The notes: generated by a model not told the origin, from the sequence alone. Shown: positions 32,656-44,184, counted from the stretch's first letter. The stretch: DNA of 64,000 nucleotides from Cercis canadensis (GCA_003255065.1 QAOA01001289.1:765554-829553); one strand, 5' to 3'. Made by a program: numbers and translations.

Positions 32656-34205
32656 ATGTCAGGGACAGGCACACGTGCTCGTAGTTTTAGCTCACGAGGC
32701 AGAGGCAGAGTTCATACTCCATTACATACTTATTCTGCACCCTCTAACGTGCATATTGATCATATGCCATCTCCTACTCCCATTGAATCCACCCACATAG
32801 CACTATCGACTCAAGGTTCTTCTGCTACTGCGTCCACTATGACGGCGTGTGGATTAACTGATAGCAGGTTGTTGATTCGACCAAATGGGAAGGAGTATGC
32901 TGTTTTTTTTTTCTATGTTATTTTGTTGCTATTATTATTATTTTCATATATGTTTTATATATAATAAATTTTTTAATTTCTGTTCTATAGGTTTATACCG
33001 TCCACTATGACAGTTGGTGTCATTTCTTTCGTCATGAAGGCCAAGTATGAACAACCGTGGACAGGTTAGAAAGACATTCCCAAGGAAGTGAGAGATATGT
33101 GGTGGAGCGAATTTGAGGTTATACAATTAAATTATATTATTTAATTTATGAATTATGTTTGTCAATTATGTTTTGCTAGTAGTCTAACTAATATCTTCCT
33201 ATCATTGGTTTAGAAATATTGTACGTGGGATCCGCAACATGATGATGCTATTAGGCGGATCTGGGGCCTTAAGTGTGCTGACACTGTCCGAGCAAACTTA
33301 GCCTCTATTCATAATCGTAAGTCAAAGGGAAAATGGTTGTTGACGACAATCCTTGACGCACTATGGGATAAGTGGAGGACTGACCCTGAGTTCAAGGAGC
33401 AGTCAGAGCGAAACAAGAAGAATAGATCAGTTAGTGAGGGAGGATGTCTGAACCAGGGTGGCTCCATTTCTGTGTCAAAGCATAAAAGGCGATATGTAAG
33501 TTTTATTTACTGATAATAAAGTTTTTATAAGTATGTCTTAACTAATCACAGATAACTAACATCAATTTTTTATATGTTTCAGGCACGGGAGCTAGGGAGA
33601 GAGGCTACCATCCCAGAACTTTTTTGTAAGTTGAACCATAACAATGAGACAAACCAGTGGTCAACACCCAGGGCAGAAATGACTTATGTGAGTATCTTTA
33701 ATTGTAATATAATAACTAAGCTTTTACCATAATTTATGTATTTTCACTCATTACTTTTGTTTTCTGTTCTTTTAGATGCAGAGTTCATTTGAGAAGTTAA
33801 AGGAGGATGTTGCAGCCTCAGGATCATCTGTTGATGACTCTGCCTTCTTTTTTCAGGCAACTGGGGGAAAAAAATAAGAGAGACCTAGCTTATGGATTTG
33901 GATTCGAAGTAGCATTCTATTCTTCATCCGGGTCCGAGTCCAACAGGTTCGGGTCTCAGTCTACCGCCACTGCGCATAACACTGATGAGCTTACCCAAAT
34001 GCAACAGCGTATTGGACTTCTTGAGGCCCAATTGGAGGATCAACGTACTCGAGATGCACAATGTGAGGCGGAGTTGAACACACTTAGAGCTAGTGCATAC
34101 CGGTTTGCACAACTTGAGAATGAGTTGGCCACATTGAAAGGATATATCACCAGCCACATGCATTCAGGACATAACAACTCTGAAGATGATGAGCAGGATT
34201 TGTGA
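32656..34205 (+). pseudogene. CACTA second gene, Transposase_24 (TNPA-like), five exons, two lesions
   Basis: Starts MSGTGTRARSFSSRGRGR (32656). Exons by splice signals: 32656-32894, 32991-33117, 33214-33495, 33583-33687 and 33776-34205, each intron GT...AG. Exon 3 reads CTWDPQHDDAIRRIWGLKC, KGKWLLTTILDALWDKW and EQSERNKKNRS, followed by LNQGGSISVSKHKRR, the plant Ptta/En/Spm Transposase_24 pattern. The last exon ends in a leucine/glutamate heptad region (QQRIGLLEAQLEDQRTRDAQ, then LENELATLKGYI), a probable coiled coil for oligomerisation. Lesions: a TAG in exon 2 where Trp is expected (TG*KDIPKE, about 33067), and a one-base expansion of an A-run at about 33870 that shifts the frame before NKRDLAYGFG. 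TNPA-like proteins bind subterminal repeats of the element. Confidence 0.85.
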
Positions 34206-34419
34206 GATGCATCTGGGAATTTTTAGGATTTCATTTGTATTTCTTACTTTATTTAAGTTTCCTTACTTGATGAATGAATGTTGAATATTTTCTCTGGCTT
34301 GATTTCTATATTTATGAGATATTTGACTATTTTGCATAGTTCTGAATCTGTTTATGAGAATCTGTTTTGCTGTTATGTTGAATTTGGCTTACAAAATAAA
34401 TAAATCAGTTATTTTAGGG

Positions 34420-35095
34420 ATTTTGAAGAAATTCCCACGGTATTTTTCCGTTGGAATTACAGTGGGAATTTTGTTTAAAAACTAAAAAAATAAATATTAA
34501 TAAAAACCAGATTCCCACGGAATTTCCAAAGGAAAATTACCGTTGGAATTGTAAAAAACAATTCCAACGGTAATTTTTCGTTGGAAATACCGTGGGAATT
34601 TTCATTTTAAATTAAAAAATAAATTAATTAAAAAAAGAAAATTCCCACGGAATTTCCAACGGACAATTACCGTTGGAATTGTAAAAAAAAATTCTAACGG
34701 TAATTTCCGTTAGAAATACCGTGGGAATTTTCATTTTAAATTACAAAATAAATTAATTAAAAAAAGACGGAAAATTACCGTTGGAATTTTTTTTTACAAT
34801 TCCAACGGTAATTTTCCGATGGAAATTCCGTGGGAATATGAAAAAAAATTCCAACGGTAATATATACTGTTGGAATTTTCAGCAAAAAATTTTCCCCAAA
34901 TTTGAATTCTAACGGTGTTTTGCCGTGAGAATTACCGTTGGAATCCATATTCCGTTGGAATGTTGCAATTCCAACGACATTTACTCTAACGACATGAATT
35001 CTGTTAGAATTACCGTTGGAATCCAAAATTCTAATGGAATTTTGCTAAATTCCAACGGAAAAATTCCGTTGGAATCCAGTTTTTTTCTTGTAGTG
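34420..35095 (+). repeat. CACTA right subterminal repeat region and terminus
   Basis: Over 25 copies of a 10-12-bp motif, ttcc(a/c)acgg(t/a)aatt, in both orientations, often as head-to-head pairs (accgttggaatt...aattccaacggt). A larger unit of about 140 bp appears twice (about 34480-34620 and 34620-34760). It ends in cttgtagtg, the inverted terminal repeat. In En/Spm such repeats are the TNPA binding sites that mark the transposon end. The left subterminal regions carry the same motif. Confidence 0.9.
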
Positions 35096-35304
35096 GAATT
35101 ATATGCTTTTAAAGCAAATGATCAAAGCTCATAACACAATCAACCATCCATTGGCAAGAAGGAGAACGTTGGCCAATCAAAGCACTTCAAAGCATTTTAT
35201 AATGCAATAGTAGATCCATAATCGAATGAGCCTAACACAAATATCTTTAAAAGCATATCAAACTATAGACGTTAGAACTAGGAGCATAATATATATACCA
35301 ACAT
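35096..35304 (-). repeat. 5' LTR of copia C, second part
   Basis: Resumes with gaattatatgcttttaaag and matches 13229-13455. The minus-strand LTR start is TGTTGGTATATATATTATG (35304). The duplication AAACT follows at 35305-35309. Confidence 0.85.
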
Positions 35305-36431
35305 AAACTCTCAAGATCTCACAAATCATATCAATCAATAATTCTAAATTTGAGCATCTACATATTAAAGTGACTCCATTAATATTGGGCAAAGATTCTA
35401 CTCACCCCATGATGGTCTCAAGAGTTTAACACCAAGCTTTCAATACAAAGGCAAAGTTCAGATCAATTAAAAAGACAAAAAACAAGATTATAACAAGAAT
35501 CAAACTCACATATAGATCATCAAGAACATCAGCCCAAAACACTCACAGTAAACCAGAAAATAATATCACAACACATCAAACTAAATTCTTCAATCAACCC
35601 AGTGTAAATCACTAAGATTAAATCAGCCCAATAGAAGCACCAAATAGCAGCATATGCAAAACGATATCGTTGGAATGCAACTAATAGAAAGCCGAAAAGA
35701 AGAAAAATTAAGAGAAAATCACCGATGTAGTAAAGTCATAGTAGAATACAAAGATTGAAACCCCAATTCAAAATGAATCATACCTAAGAGAACCCAATTC
35801 AAGATGAAAAAAATCCTAGTTTCTCTCCCTCTTCCTCATGGTGGCTTTTCTCCCTTGCTCTTTCGCTTTGTTCATAACTCTCTTTTTCTATAGCTATCTC
35901 TTTCTTTTGCTCCCAATGGCTCTTTTCTCGTTGGTCTCCTTTCTTTCTTCCTTTCTTGGTCCTTGCTCTTCACTCCGCTATTTTTCTCACTCTTTCTCTC
36001 TTTTCTCTCTTCTCTGCGTTTTCCTTCTTTAGCTCTATTCTCCCTTTTTTAATTACCGAGCTCCCCTTTACTCTTCTCTTGCTCTCTTTAATCTTCCTTT
36101 TCTTTTCCCCTTTTACCCCTCTTTAACCGTCATTTCTTTTGTTTTAGAAATCAAATCTTAAAAAAAAAAATATCAACCAATGAAAATGAACTTTTATACT
36201 CAAGGTCCTCTTCTATTGGCTCTTGCCAACCTTTATTATGCAAACATTAAAAAAAATAAAATTGAGAACAATTAAAATAAACACTTTTTAATAAACTTTT
36301 TTTTAAGGCATTCGAAGTAAACTAAAAAAATTATTTTTACATTTTCATTTTTTTTTCTTTTTCCTTTTCTTTTACAAAATAAAGTTGCACAAATTTTAAA
36401 AACACAACCCGAACAAAATACGGTGTCTATA
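35305..36431 (-). repeat. 3' LTR of element B, second part (LTR 5' half)
   Basis: Parallel to 60779-62006, starting with ctctcaagatctca(c/t)aaatcat. Over the first 168 aligned bases about 14 differences were counted by eye. The minus-strand start reads TATAGACACCGTATTTTG (36431), a decayed TGTAGACACC. The pyrimidine-rich stretch 35820-36120 (ctctccctcttcctca...) would be A/G-rich in the transcript. Confidence 0.83.
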
Positions 36432-39282
36432 GTTTGCCTCTCTTTACATGTTTGCTATTTAAGGGACGTAAGAAGTGAATGTTTTCAAGTTCTTATGTAG
36501 GAAACATGTAAAGATAGTAGACAAGTCTTTTGTCTGGGATAAAAGAGAAGACAAGTGTCATTATTTAAGATGATTCATGACGCATAAGATAATTAAATCC
36601 AAAAGACCAGGATTCCATCCAAAAGACTAGGATTCAAACTTGGAAATTGGCAAAGAAATTTAAAATCAGGATTTGAGCAAAAAATTGGCAAGAAATTTAA
36701 AATCATGATTTGAGCCTAAGAATTGGCAATGAAATTTAAAACCAAGATTTGAGACTGGGAATTGGCAATGAAATTTAAAACCAAGGTTTGAGCCTGAGAA
36801 TTAGCAGAAAATTTAAAACCAGGATTCGAGCTTAGAAATTTAAAACCAAGGTTCAAGCTTGGGAATTGACAGAAATTTAAAACCAAGATTCAAGCCTCAG
36901 AATTGACAGAAATTTAAAACCAAGGTTCAAACCCAAGAATTGGTAGGAAATTTAAAACCAGGGTTCAAGCTTGAGAATGTACAAGAAATTTAAAACCAAG
37001 ATTCAAGCCTGGAAATTGGCAGAAAATTTAAAACTAGAATTCGAGCCTAGGAACTGATGGATATTTAAAACCAATATTCGAGCCTAGGAATGGGCAAAGA
37101 AATTTAAAACTAAGATTCGAACTTGGTAATTAGCAGAAATTTAAAACCAGAATTCGAGCTTAGGAATTGGGAAGAAATTTAAAACCAAGATTTGAACTTG
37201 GGAATTGGTAGAAATTTAATACAAGGGTTCGAGCCTAGGAATTAGTAGAAACTTAAAATCAGGATTTAAGCCTGGAAATTGGTAAGAAATTAAAATTGTG
37301 ATGCATGATATGCAAGAAAATGATGTGAATGACAAATGGCTTAGATGATAATGAGAAAGTGAGTTAAGACACTAAAATGTTGTGGAAAGTAAAACAATGT
37401 GTTAACAAAATGCAAGGGAATAAAACTGATGGATCATATCCCATTTTCAAATTGAAGACACTGAGTTTGAAAAATGCAAGTTTCCTTCTCAATTAAAAAT
37501 TTTCTCAATCAAATTTTGATCCAGTTTGGGTCAAGTCCAACAAACTACTTTCTACATAGATTTTTATAATGTTAATCCCTTACAAAGATCATGGTACTGC
37601 TTTAAGCCAATTCTTCAATTCCTAATGCTTATCATGTAAATTGAGTATGAACTACTCTTATTTTATTTAACAAAAACTAATGAAATGAGTTATGCATTTA
37701 AGAAATGACAGAGTTGTGAAGAAATGATTGAGATGAGATATGACCTATACCCGTTAATTTATGCAAATGAACTTGTCAAGGATAAAGTTGTGCAAGAAAT
37801 GAATTTTGGGCAACCAAAATTTGCCACAGTGTTAGGCATTGGGGAGGATCATTGAAGCAAAAGTTAGGACATAAAACCCTCTAGTTTTGACAATTTGCAA
37901 ATTTGAATATTGAAAATTTGCCCTAGTGACTGGGATTTGAAGATATTCCCTTTGAGAATTGCAATTGACGTAAATGAGATTTTTCTTGAATCAGGCTTAA
38001 CCCCAATTTTAATTTTTTGAAAACCAAAATTTTTCGAGAAAAATTTTGTCCTACTTTATGGCTCAAGCAAACTAATTCTCAAGGAGGTTTTTAAAAGCTT
38101 ATAATGGGGTCTTAGGTCGAAAAATTTTTCTTTTGTTTGAAATGAAATGATAAAGGTTCAAAACTTGAGTTTGTCCCTTATTTTATTTCTCTATTTTTCT
38201 TCAATCCTTAACTCCAATAGGCTTTTATGCCAACATTTATTTACCATGAGGATTCTCATAGGTTGTAATGAGGCTTTGAAAGGGTGTAAGATGTGACTGA
38301 TGAAGGAAAGGATATAAGGGTCCAAACACTTGATCTTGGGACAACATTGAGAATCTTGCTCTTGACAATTTGTGGTATTCTAGTTTTTCATTTTCTTGTC
38401 ACTTGAACTGAGTTTCCTATTCCTCAACCATTTGGAAGGAATACTTTTGTTTATTCTTTTTTTTTTCTCTTTTGTTTTTTTTATTCGTCTCTCTTTTTGG
38501 GAAAGGATTTTCTTCTCTCTTGAAGATTTTTTCCTTTTATTTTTCTTTTCCTCTTTTGGAGAGTTTTCCTTCCTTTTTTCTTTCCTTTTCATTTTTACTT
38601 ATTTTTTGGTAAGTCCATAGAGATTTCAAAGATATCATTTGTAAGTTTATTCTCATTGTATCCGGGGTATAATTCTCACCAAGTATGAAGAAAAATTTAA
38701 AGCACAAAGGGGTTACAAGGGATATGAAGTGTTTGGATAGGAGAAATAAAAATGATCATTTTTGGCATTTGAATGTTGTCATGAAAGCTTGTTGGAGTTC
38801 TACCCTTCCCAAGGGAGTTCGTGAATCAAGGAATTAAGAAATGACATACTTCGTCAAGCTCAAAGGGGGTAACTAAGGATATTCTGCAATATTTAGAAGA
38901 ACAAAGAATGCCCCTGATCACTATAAAATTTTTCTTGAAAACATATTTTATTATGAGGTATTGAGTTTCTATCATTCATAACTTTATCAATCTTTGCATC
39001 AATTGCAACTCCTTAGGAAGACTCGTGGACTTTTTTTTTTCTAGTAAATTATTTTAAAAGAACAAGAAGAGAAACAATAATGAGGGTAGTAAAAGAAAAT
39101 GTATGATTATTTCATTAGTTAATGCAAAATAACATAAGGTCCAAACATTGAGTAAACTCTATTAGGCTTGGACTTCGACTAAAAAGAGAAAGCTGACAAG
39201 ACAAACACTAAACATCAAAAGAAATTACTTAAAGCAACATAAAAGCAAACTCGACCAATATCCTTCCTGAATCACCATCCAA
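36432..39282 (-). other. 3' untranslated interior of element B; pol absent
   Basis: Between gag and the 3' LTR there is no trace of protease, RT, RNase H or integrase. A purine-rich tract on the minus strand (aaagagaggcaaac) abuts the LTR at 36432 as the likely polypurine tract. It contains the tandem array described separately. The remainder (37300-39280) is AT-rich with T-runs near 38455-38600 and no recognisable domain. Confidence 0.6.
36651..37297 (-). repeat. Tandem array of ~37-39-bp units in element B
   Basis: About 17 consecutive degenerate units built on aaatttaaaaccaagattcg followed by agcctaggaattggcag. Units differ from each other by several substitutions and 1-3-bp indels, so the array is old. 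Its place between gag/pol and the 3' LTR is the same as that of the tandem-repeat arrays known in Ogre/Tat retrotransposons. Confidence 0.9.
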
Positions 39283-40968
39283 CTTCTAATGAGATCTTCC
39301 TAACCTCGAGCCCCATGGGGTTTGTAGCTACATTGGGCACAATCGCAATTTCCTCAACTTTGATAACCCCTTGCTTGATTAAGTACATTACATTACTCTT
39401 AAAAGCAGGGAAATCTTCAATTGAATGCTTAATTGCTCCCCTATGATATTTACACCTGAGGTTTAGATTGTACTAGTGAGGAAAAGAAGATTGGAAGGGT
39501 ATTGTAGGCCGAGGGGCTAACACATGAGCATCACATAGTTATTTGAACAACTTAGCTTTGGTTATGGGAAGATTGGGAAAAGGTTTTGATTTCTAGAAGG
39601 CTTGGATTGACCACGATCGGGCCTTGCAAAAGGTGCTCGAGAAGCAGGATAGTCTTGAGGCAGGGTTTAGTAAAAGGGATATGCTTGTGGAGGATTTTGT
39701 GGGTGTTGTAGAAATGATGGTGGGATTGCATTAATCTGGTAGGGAGGAGGGTAAGTGGGCATCAGAGAGTAATATGGACATCGTGAGTGGAGATATGGTA
39801 ATGCCCTTAGTGCTTGGATCCAATTCACCTCACTTTCCTTCTTCTTTTGAAAACCTCCCTTCTTCTGGCTAGAGTTATTTCCCTCAAAATTAGCCACTTG
39901 CAAGTTCCCTTCTTTGATTCTCAGTTCAATCCTCTCTCCAGTCTTAATTAAATCAGCAAAGTCATTAGAAAAGTTCCCAATCATTATCCCATCATATGGT
40001 GACTCTAGGGTATTAATAAAGTAAGTACCCATTTCAGCTTCAGTCAATGGGGCTTGAACCTGGGCAGCTAAGACTTTCCACTTTTGAGCATATTCTTTGA
40101 AGGTCTCTCTGGCCCTTTTTTGCATTCCCCTTAGCTGCTCTTTAGTAGGTGCATTGTCCTTAGAAAACTTGTATTGCCTTATGAAAGTTTCAGCCAATGT
40201 CTTCCAACTACGAGTCTTGGACTTATCTAATTAGAGATTCCAATCTAGAGCAAGCCTCTACAAGCTTTCTGAGAAGAAATAGACAAGGAATTTCTCATCT
40301 CTAGACCATACAGACATCTTGGTACAATAGGCTAGCAAATGGAAATAAGGGTCAGAAGGTCTATCTTACTTTTCTAGCAAGACACAACTACTATAAATTG
40401 ATGGACCTATATGACCCCACATCTTGCATGGTTTGCAGATGTTCCTCCAGAGAGTATTGGCTCTTCTCCATAAGCTCCACTATCATTTTCTCTTTCTCCT
40501 GCTCCTCTTTCTCCTTTCCCAAAGGAATTGCCATTATGGGTTCTTGAAGGTTAAAATGAGAAGTGTAGTGAGTGATAGGATGAGTGTATATGTAAACACC
40601 GCCTTGATTCTCATTTGGATTGAAGGAAGCACCCATTGAAGACACAATTGAGGTAAATGGAGGTGGTTGGGGTAAGTTGAAATTGTGAGGTTAAAAGGTA
40701 ATGCTAAAAGAGGAGTCGCTCGGGAAATTGGAGAATTTACGATATTACTCGGACCTTTAGACACTCCCTTCAGCTTCAAACTTTCATTAAATGTTTTCAA
40801 CAATTGACTCAAATGAGTTTTCACCTCTACCATTTCAACCCTCAAGTCCGTATCTTGCTCTGGATTCTCAGGTTCCATGATTGCAACTATTCTCAACTTG
40901 AATACGATTGACCTCTTTCTGGAGTACTTTTGATTGAGCTTATTTTTCTTAGAGCGAGCTATGTTCAA
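39283..40968 (-). pseudogene. gag: Tat/Ogre-type gag (element B), broken
   Basis: Minus strand, from an N-terminal coiled region (RVEMVEVKTHLSQLLKTF) through KSQYSLEEHLQTMQDV. It continues into a capsid-type Retrotrans_gag domain: CTKMSVWSRDEKFLVYFF, then ETFIRQYKFSKDNAPTKEQL, ETFKEYAQKWKVLAAQVQAPL and FINTLESPYDGIMIGN, with FADLIKTGERIE. The open segment ends in a proline/tyrosine-rich stretch at 39667. Homology goes on to CKYHRGAIKHSIED and KQGVIKVEE (about 39330-39450), where Tat/Ogre gags carry CxxH-type zinc-ligand residues. Several stops and at least one frameshift interrupt it. Many apparent starts are not ATG. Confidence 0.8.
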
Positions 40969-41876
40969 AACTTCTCAACGAAAATTGCAAAGAATGAATG
41001 GGAAAATGAGATTTAAAGAATAGGCAATAAAAATGCATGACTTTTTTTTTTTTTTTTTCAAATGAGCACAACAAAAGCTTATGTGCTTTGACAAGAAAAG
41101 ATTGTACAAAACGTGACTTTTTTTTATTAACAAATTAAGAGAGCTACTGACCCTTTTTATTTAAAATAATGATGCATATAGGTTGAAATGATGCGCAAAA
41201 GCATATGACTTGCTTTGACACAGCAATTAAAAAAATAAGGCTTCAACCTTCTCTAGTTTGTTGGAAAAATGAAGGGTAAAAATGTAAATGAGGAAATGAA
41301 GAAAAAAAAACACTCCATTTATTTGGAAAAGAAACAAGGCATTGAATCTCTTGTTTTAATGCAAGAAAAAAGAGAGAGAGAGAGATAGCATAAGAAATGC
41401 TTCCCCTTTGCCTAAGGCTTAGGATTTCTAACTTAGTAGTCAAAGTCTTTTATGAATTGGACATCTGCTTACCCAAATTAGGAAGATGATCTGCAATCTA
41501 AGCGAAAGCTTTCTCGTAAACCACCTAATGATGAACCTCCAGCAATAACACTAGGCTTCCTTCTAAACCTAACCTGAGGGTGGCCCGAGTATAGAGCTGA
41601 TGAGTAGTGTGCAGGGTTATAGTGATAGTGCAAAGTGTGAGTGGGAAAAGCCTACAAACATCTAACCTAAGTGACCCAGTTGTAAGAAAACACAAGAAAT
41701 ATATACAACAGAAATAAGCTATCTATAAATGCAAAAATAAATGAATAACATAACTGAGAGCATAATCTATCAGGAAAGCAAAACCAACAAAATAGAAGCA
41801 AAATTAAGGATAAAGAAAATACACAAGGCCATATCAAGTTCGCACAACTAATTTTTTGGGCTTGACTCTATAATTG
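40969..41876 (-). other. Leader between primer-binding site and gag of element B
   Basis: About 0.9 kb of non-coding sequence, normal for large Tat-lineage elements. It holds a T18-like run at 41043-41059 and an (ag)n stretch near 41370. No coding was recognised. Confidence 0.55.
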
Positions 41877-41894
41877 TCCCCAGTGGATTCACCA
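41877..41894 (-). promoter_or_regulatory. Primer-binding site of element B, tRNA-Arg type
   Basis: On the + strand it reads TCCCCAGTGGATTCACCA, including the CCA tail, just inside the 5' LTR end. Compared with the plant tRNA-Arg(ACG) 3' end as I recall it, 15 of 18 positions agree. Two of the three differences are CG to TG or CA changes, as expected from deamination of methylated cytosine. tRNA-Arg priming is characteristic of Ogre-like elements. Confidence 0.65.
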
Positions 41895-41897
41895 AAC

Positions 41898-42423
41898 GGT
41901 CACAATGTACCCGAAGGGTAGCCGCGACACGGAAGGAAAGCTTTTAATAAAAGATTAGTTTTCAAAGAAAACTTGGAGTCGTCACCAATTGTTTTTAGAA
42001 ACAGGAAAACAACTGGAAAACTCTTTTTTGATTTTTTTTAAAATAAAATTGGTCTACGAACAAAAAATGGTTTAGGAGTCAGTTTGTGTGTGGATAAAGT
42101 ATTAGGCACCCAACAACACCTGTCTAAAAGACGATTACCTGAAATTAATTATGTGAATATGATATGACTAAAAGTATATTTTATTTATCTCAGAAATAAT
42201 TAGAGCATTACTAAAATATCTAACAAAATAAAGACGGTGAATTTAAACATGAAATGAATGATTTCACTAAGAGACCTAAATCATTTCACCCATTTATTAC
42301 ATAAAGCGCCCTCCAGGATGGTGCTACCTTCACCTAAGTTGGATAAACAAAGCTATTCCATAAAGGAATCAAACTCGATCTATCCTCCCATGATAAGTGA
42401 AGGGGTCTGCGGATACTACTCAG

Positions 42424-42460
<37 letters not shown>

Positions 42461-42552
42461 CTTAAATGAATGTAATGCATGAGTTCATAATATTGTAAAA
42501 TTGGAATTTAAATGGTTACATATAACAAAACAAAAAAAGAGTAAAGTCTTAT
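41898..42552 (-). repeat. 5' LTR of element B, segment 1
   Basis: Parallels 10955-11590: gtacccgaagggtag, aaaacttggagtcgtcacc, the aaagcgccctccaggatgg block and an (AT)n run at 42427-42457. It ends at CTTAT (42548-42552), the target duplication of the solo LTR. Confidence 0.85.
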
Positions 42553-43979
42553 TGATGAACACACTTTTTATATAATATTTATTCCTCATACTTAGTCTTT
42601 TAAACCTCTTTTGGGCTGAATTGCATAGACTTAGACCTCATTTCATGACTTTGGATCCATTTATGCTTAATTGCAATTTCCAGCAATACTGGGCGTTATA
42701 TGCTGTCTCTGTGTTTCGTGCATATATTGAGTTCTGGATGTCTAAAAATTCCGAGTCATACCTTGTTGGAAAGCTGAGAGAATTGTATACAACTTTCTTT
42801 CAGGGCTCCAAAGCTAGTTCGGACGTTCAGAAGGTCATATGCAGCCTGGAAGCCAGAGAAGACATGCTGTCGCAGGATCCTGACCTACATGCAGTATTTG
42901 GGTCATAACTTGAGTTGTGGATGTCATATGGACCTAAAACGGGTACCATTGGAAAGCTAACAGACAGAGCTTCAATTGATATGAAGACCGGTTTACCCTA
43001 TTTTATGTTGAAGATGGTCTTATTTGCTGTGCAAGTTAGCTGACGGTTCCAGACACCTTTTGCCACTTAAATGGGCCTAACTTCCTCATGACAAGTCCAA
43101 ATGGGCCCAAACCAAAGCCCAATTGAAGCTAAGGCCCATGGGAAAAAGTGTGCCCTAAGGGCAATTTGGGTGTGCATGTAAATTTGGAGGTCTATATCAG
43201 CAAGAGGGGGCAGCCAAAATTCAGAATGAAGTCATTAGATATTTTAGACAGCTTTCTAGTCTTTCCTTAGTCTCTAAGTTTTCTCTTAGATATTTTGTAA
43301 GAACTCAGCTCTTCTTGTTCATGGAGGGCTAAATCATCATATCAATCCAGGTTTTGCTATTCTGATTATTGATTTTGAGATTATGTGTTGTTGTTCTTCA
43401 TTTTAGTTGTTAATCAAGTTCTTTCAATCCTCTGAAATATTCTGTTTGAATTGCTTAATTCGGATTGGATTATTCATGTGTTCATATTCTGTTTGCATGT
43501 GATAAAAGAGGATTGTATGGTTAATTAATGGTTCTAAGCTTGGACGGATTAATTACCTTGGCTGGATTCAGGACTTAGGTTAAACTGGACTTGAATGTTT
43601 GCTTAATTCATTTAGTCCCTTGTTGAACCGAATTCTGGTTGCTTAACCAGTAGACATCCATAGAACATTGAGAGGCTTCTTGATATGTTTTAAAGGCCAA
43701 GAACATGATTAATAATTAAATGGATCCTTGGAAATCAAGGATGAATCAAAATCAGAATTAGTTAAGACTTGGATTGGTTGCTTTCTCTTAAACTCTACCA
43801 CTTTCAATTAATTTTTGTTAATCACAGAAACAAACACAACCCCCCTGTTTATATGCTTCTCAATATGATTCACCAAATAGAACAATCCTTAGGTTCGACT
43901 TAGGGCTGCCCTTTGCTGCAAATAGCTTAGGAACCGACCTTAAACTTTAAGTAATTTGAGGAGCCTCGGCAGCTCATCA
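42553..43979 (+). mobile_element. Solo LTR 2, TSD CTTAT
   Basis: A 1427-bp unit starting TGATGAACAC and ending CAGCTCATCA, flanked by perfect CTTAT duplications (42548-42552 and 43980-43984). It is the same family as solo LTR 1 (6825-8249). Removing it restores tcttat-tcatttctgg, matching the uninterrupted LTR copy at about 11577-11590. There is no internal coding. Confidence 0.9.
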
Positions 43980-44184
43980 CTTATCATTTCTGGCTCCGTC
44001 TCACACTAGGATTAAGCTTTTTAGCTTGTCGTCACTTAAAATTCAACTCACAAGCATTATCGGCAACAATTATCAAATAAGCTCATAAGGCCAAGAAAAT
44101 AGTATTAATTAAGGAAACATGTAAGAAATTGTTCAAGCATGAACAACCAAAAGAATCTACTAAAAAAAAAAAAGCAAAGCAAAG
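43980..44184 (-). repeat. 5' LTR of element B, segment 2
   Basis: Parallels 11585-11770, including the A12-like run followed by caaagcaaag. It ends with CAAAG (44180-44184), the duplication flanking element E. Confidence 0.8.

Larger units (their letters stand above)
16392..35095 (+). mobile_element. CACTA (En/Spm) DNA transposon G
   Basis: The left end is CACTACAAGAAAAAGG and the right end is the reverse complement of CACTACAAGAAAAAAACTGG (ending TAGTG at 35095), the terminal inverted repeat of plant CACTA elements. Flanks are aaa|CACTA and TAGTG|gaa, a 3-bp duplication with one mismatch. The 3-bp size is normal for the superfamily. Subterminal regions are packed with ttccaacgg-type repeats. 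Coding capacity comprises a TNPD-like gene (28926-32551) and a Transposase_24 TNPA-like gene (32656-34205), both on the + strand. A second CACTACAAGAAAAAGG left end occurs at 18643, so the total may be 16.5 kb (18643-35095) plus an extra 2.25 kb, or one 18.7-kb element with a duplicated left end. Confidence 0.9.
12739..35304 (-). mobile_element. Ty1/copia element C (same family as A), inverted, TSD AAACT
   Basis: Flanked by AAACT at 12734-12738 and 35305-35309. The minus-strand start TGTTGGTATAT abuts the right duplication. Both LTRs are present: 3' LTR 12739-13455, 5' LTR 15920-16391 plus 35096-35304, the latter split by the CACTA element. The interior is only about 2.5 kb against more than 5 kb in A. 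It is missing most of gag, all of integrase and the first half of RT. Surviving pieces (gag start, protease, RT C-terminal part, RNase H) are all on the minus strand in copia order. Confidence 0.88.

Noticed and set aside
38380-38620. Lys/Glu-rich and Phe-rich frames on opposite strands
   Set aside because: Both are low-complexity translations of a T-rich stretch in the 3' region of element B.
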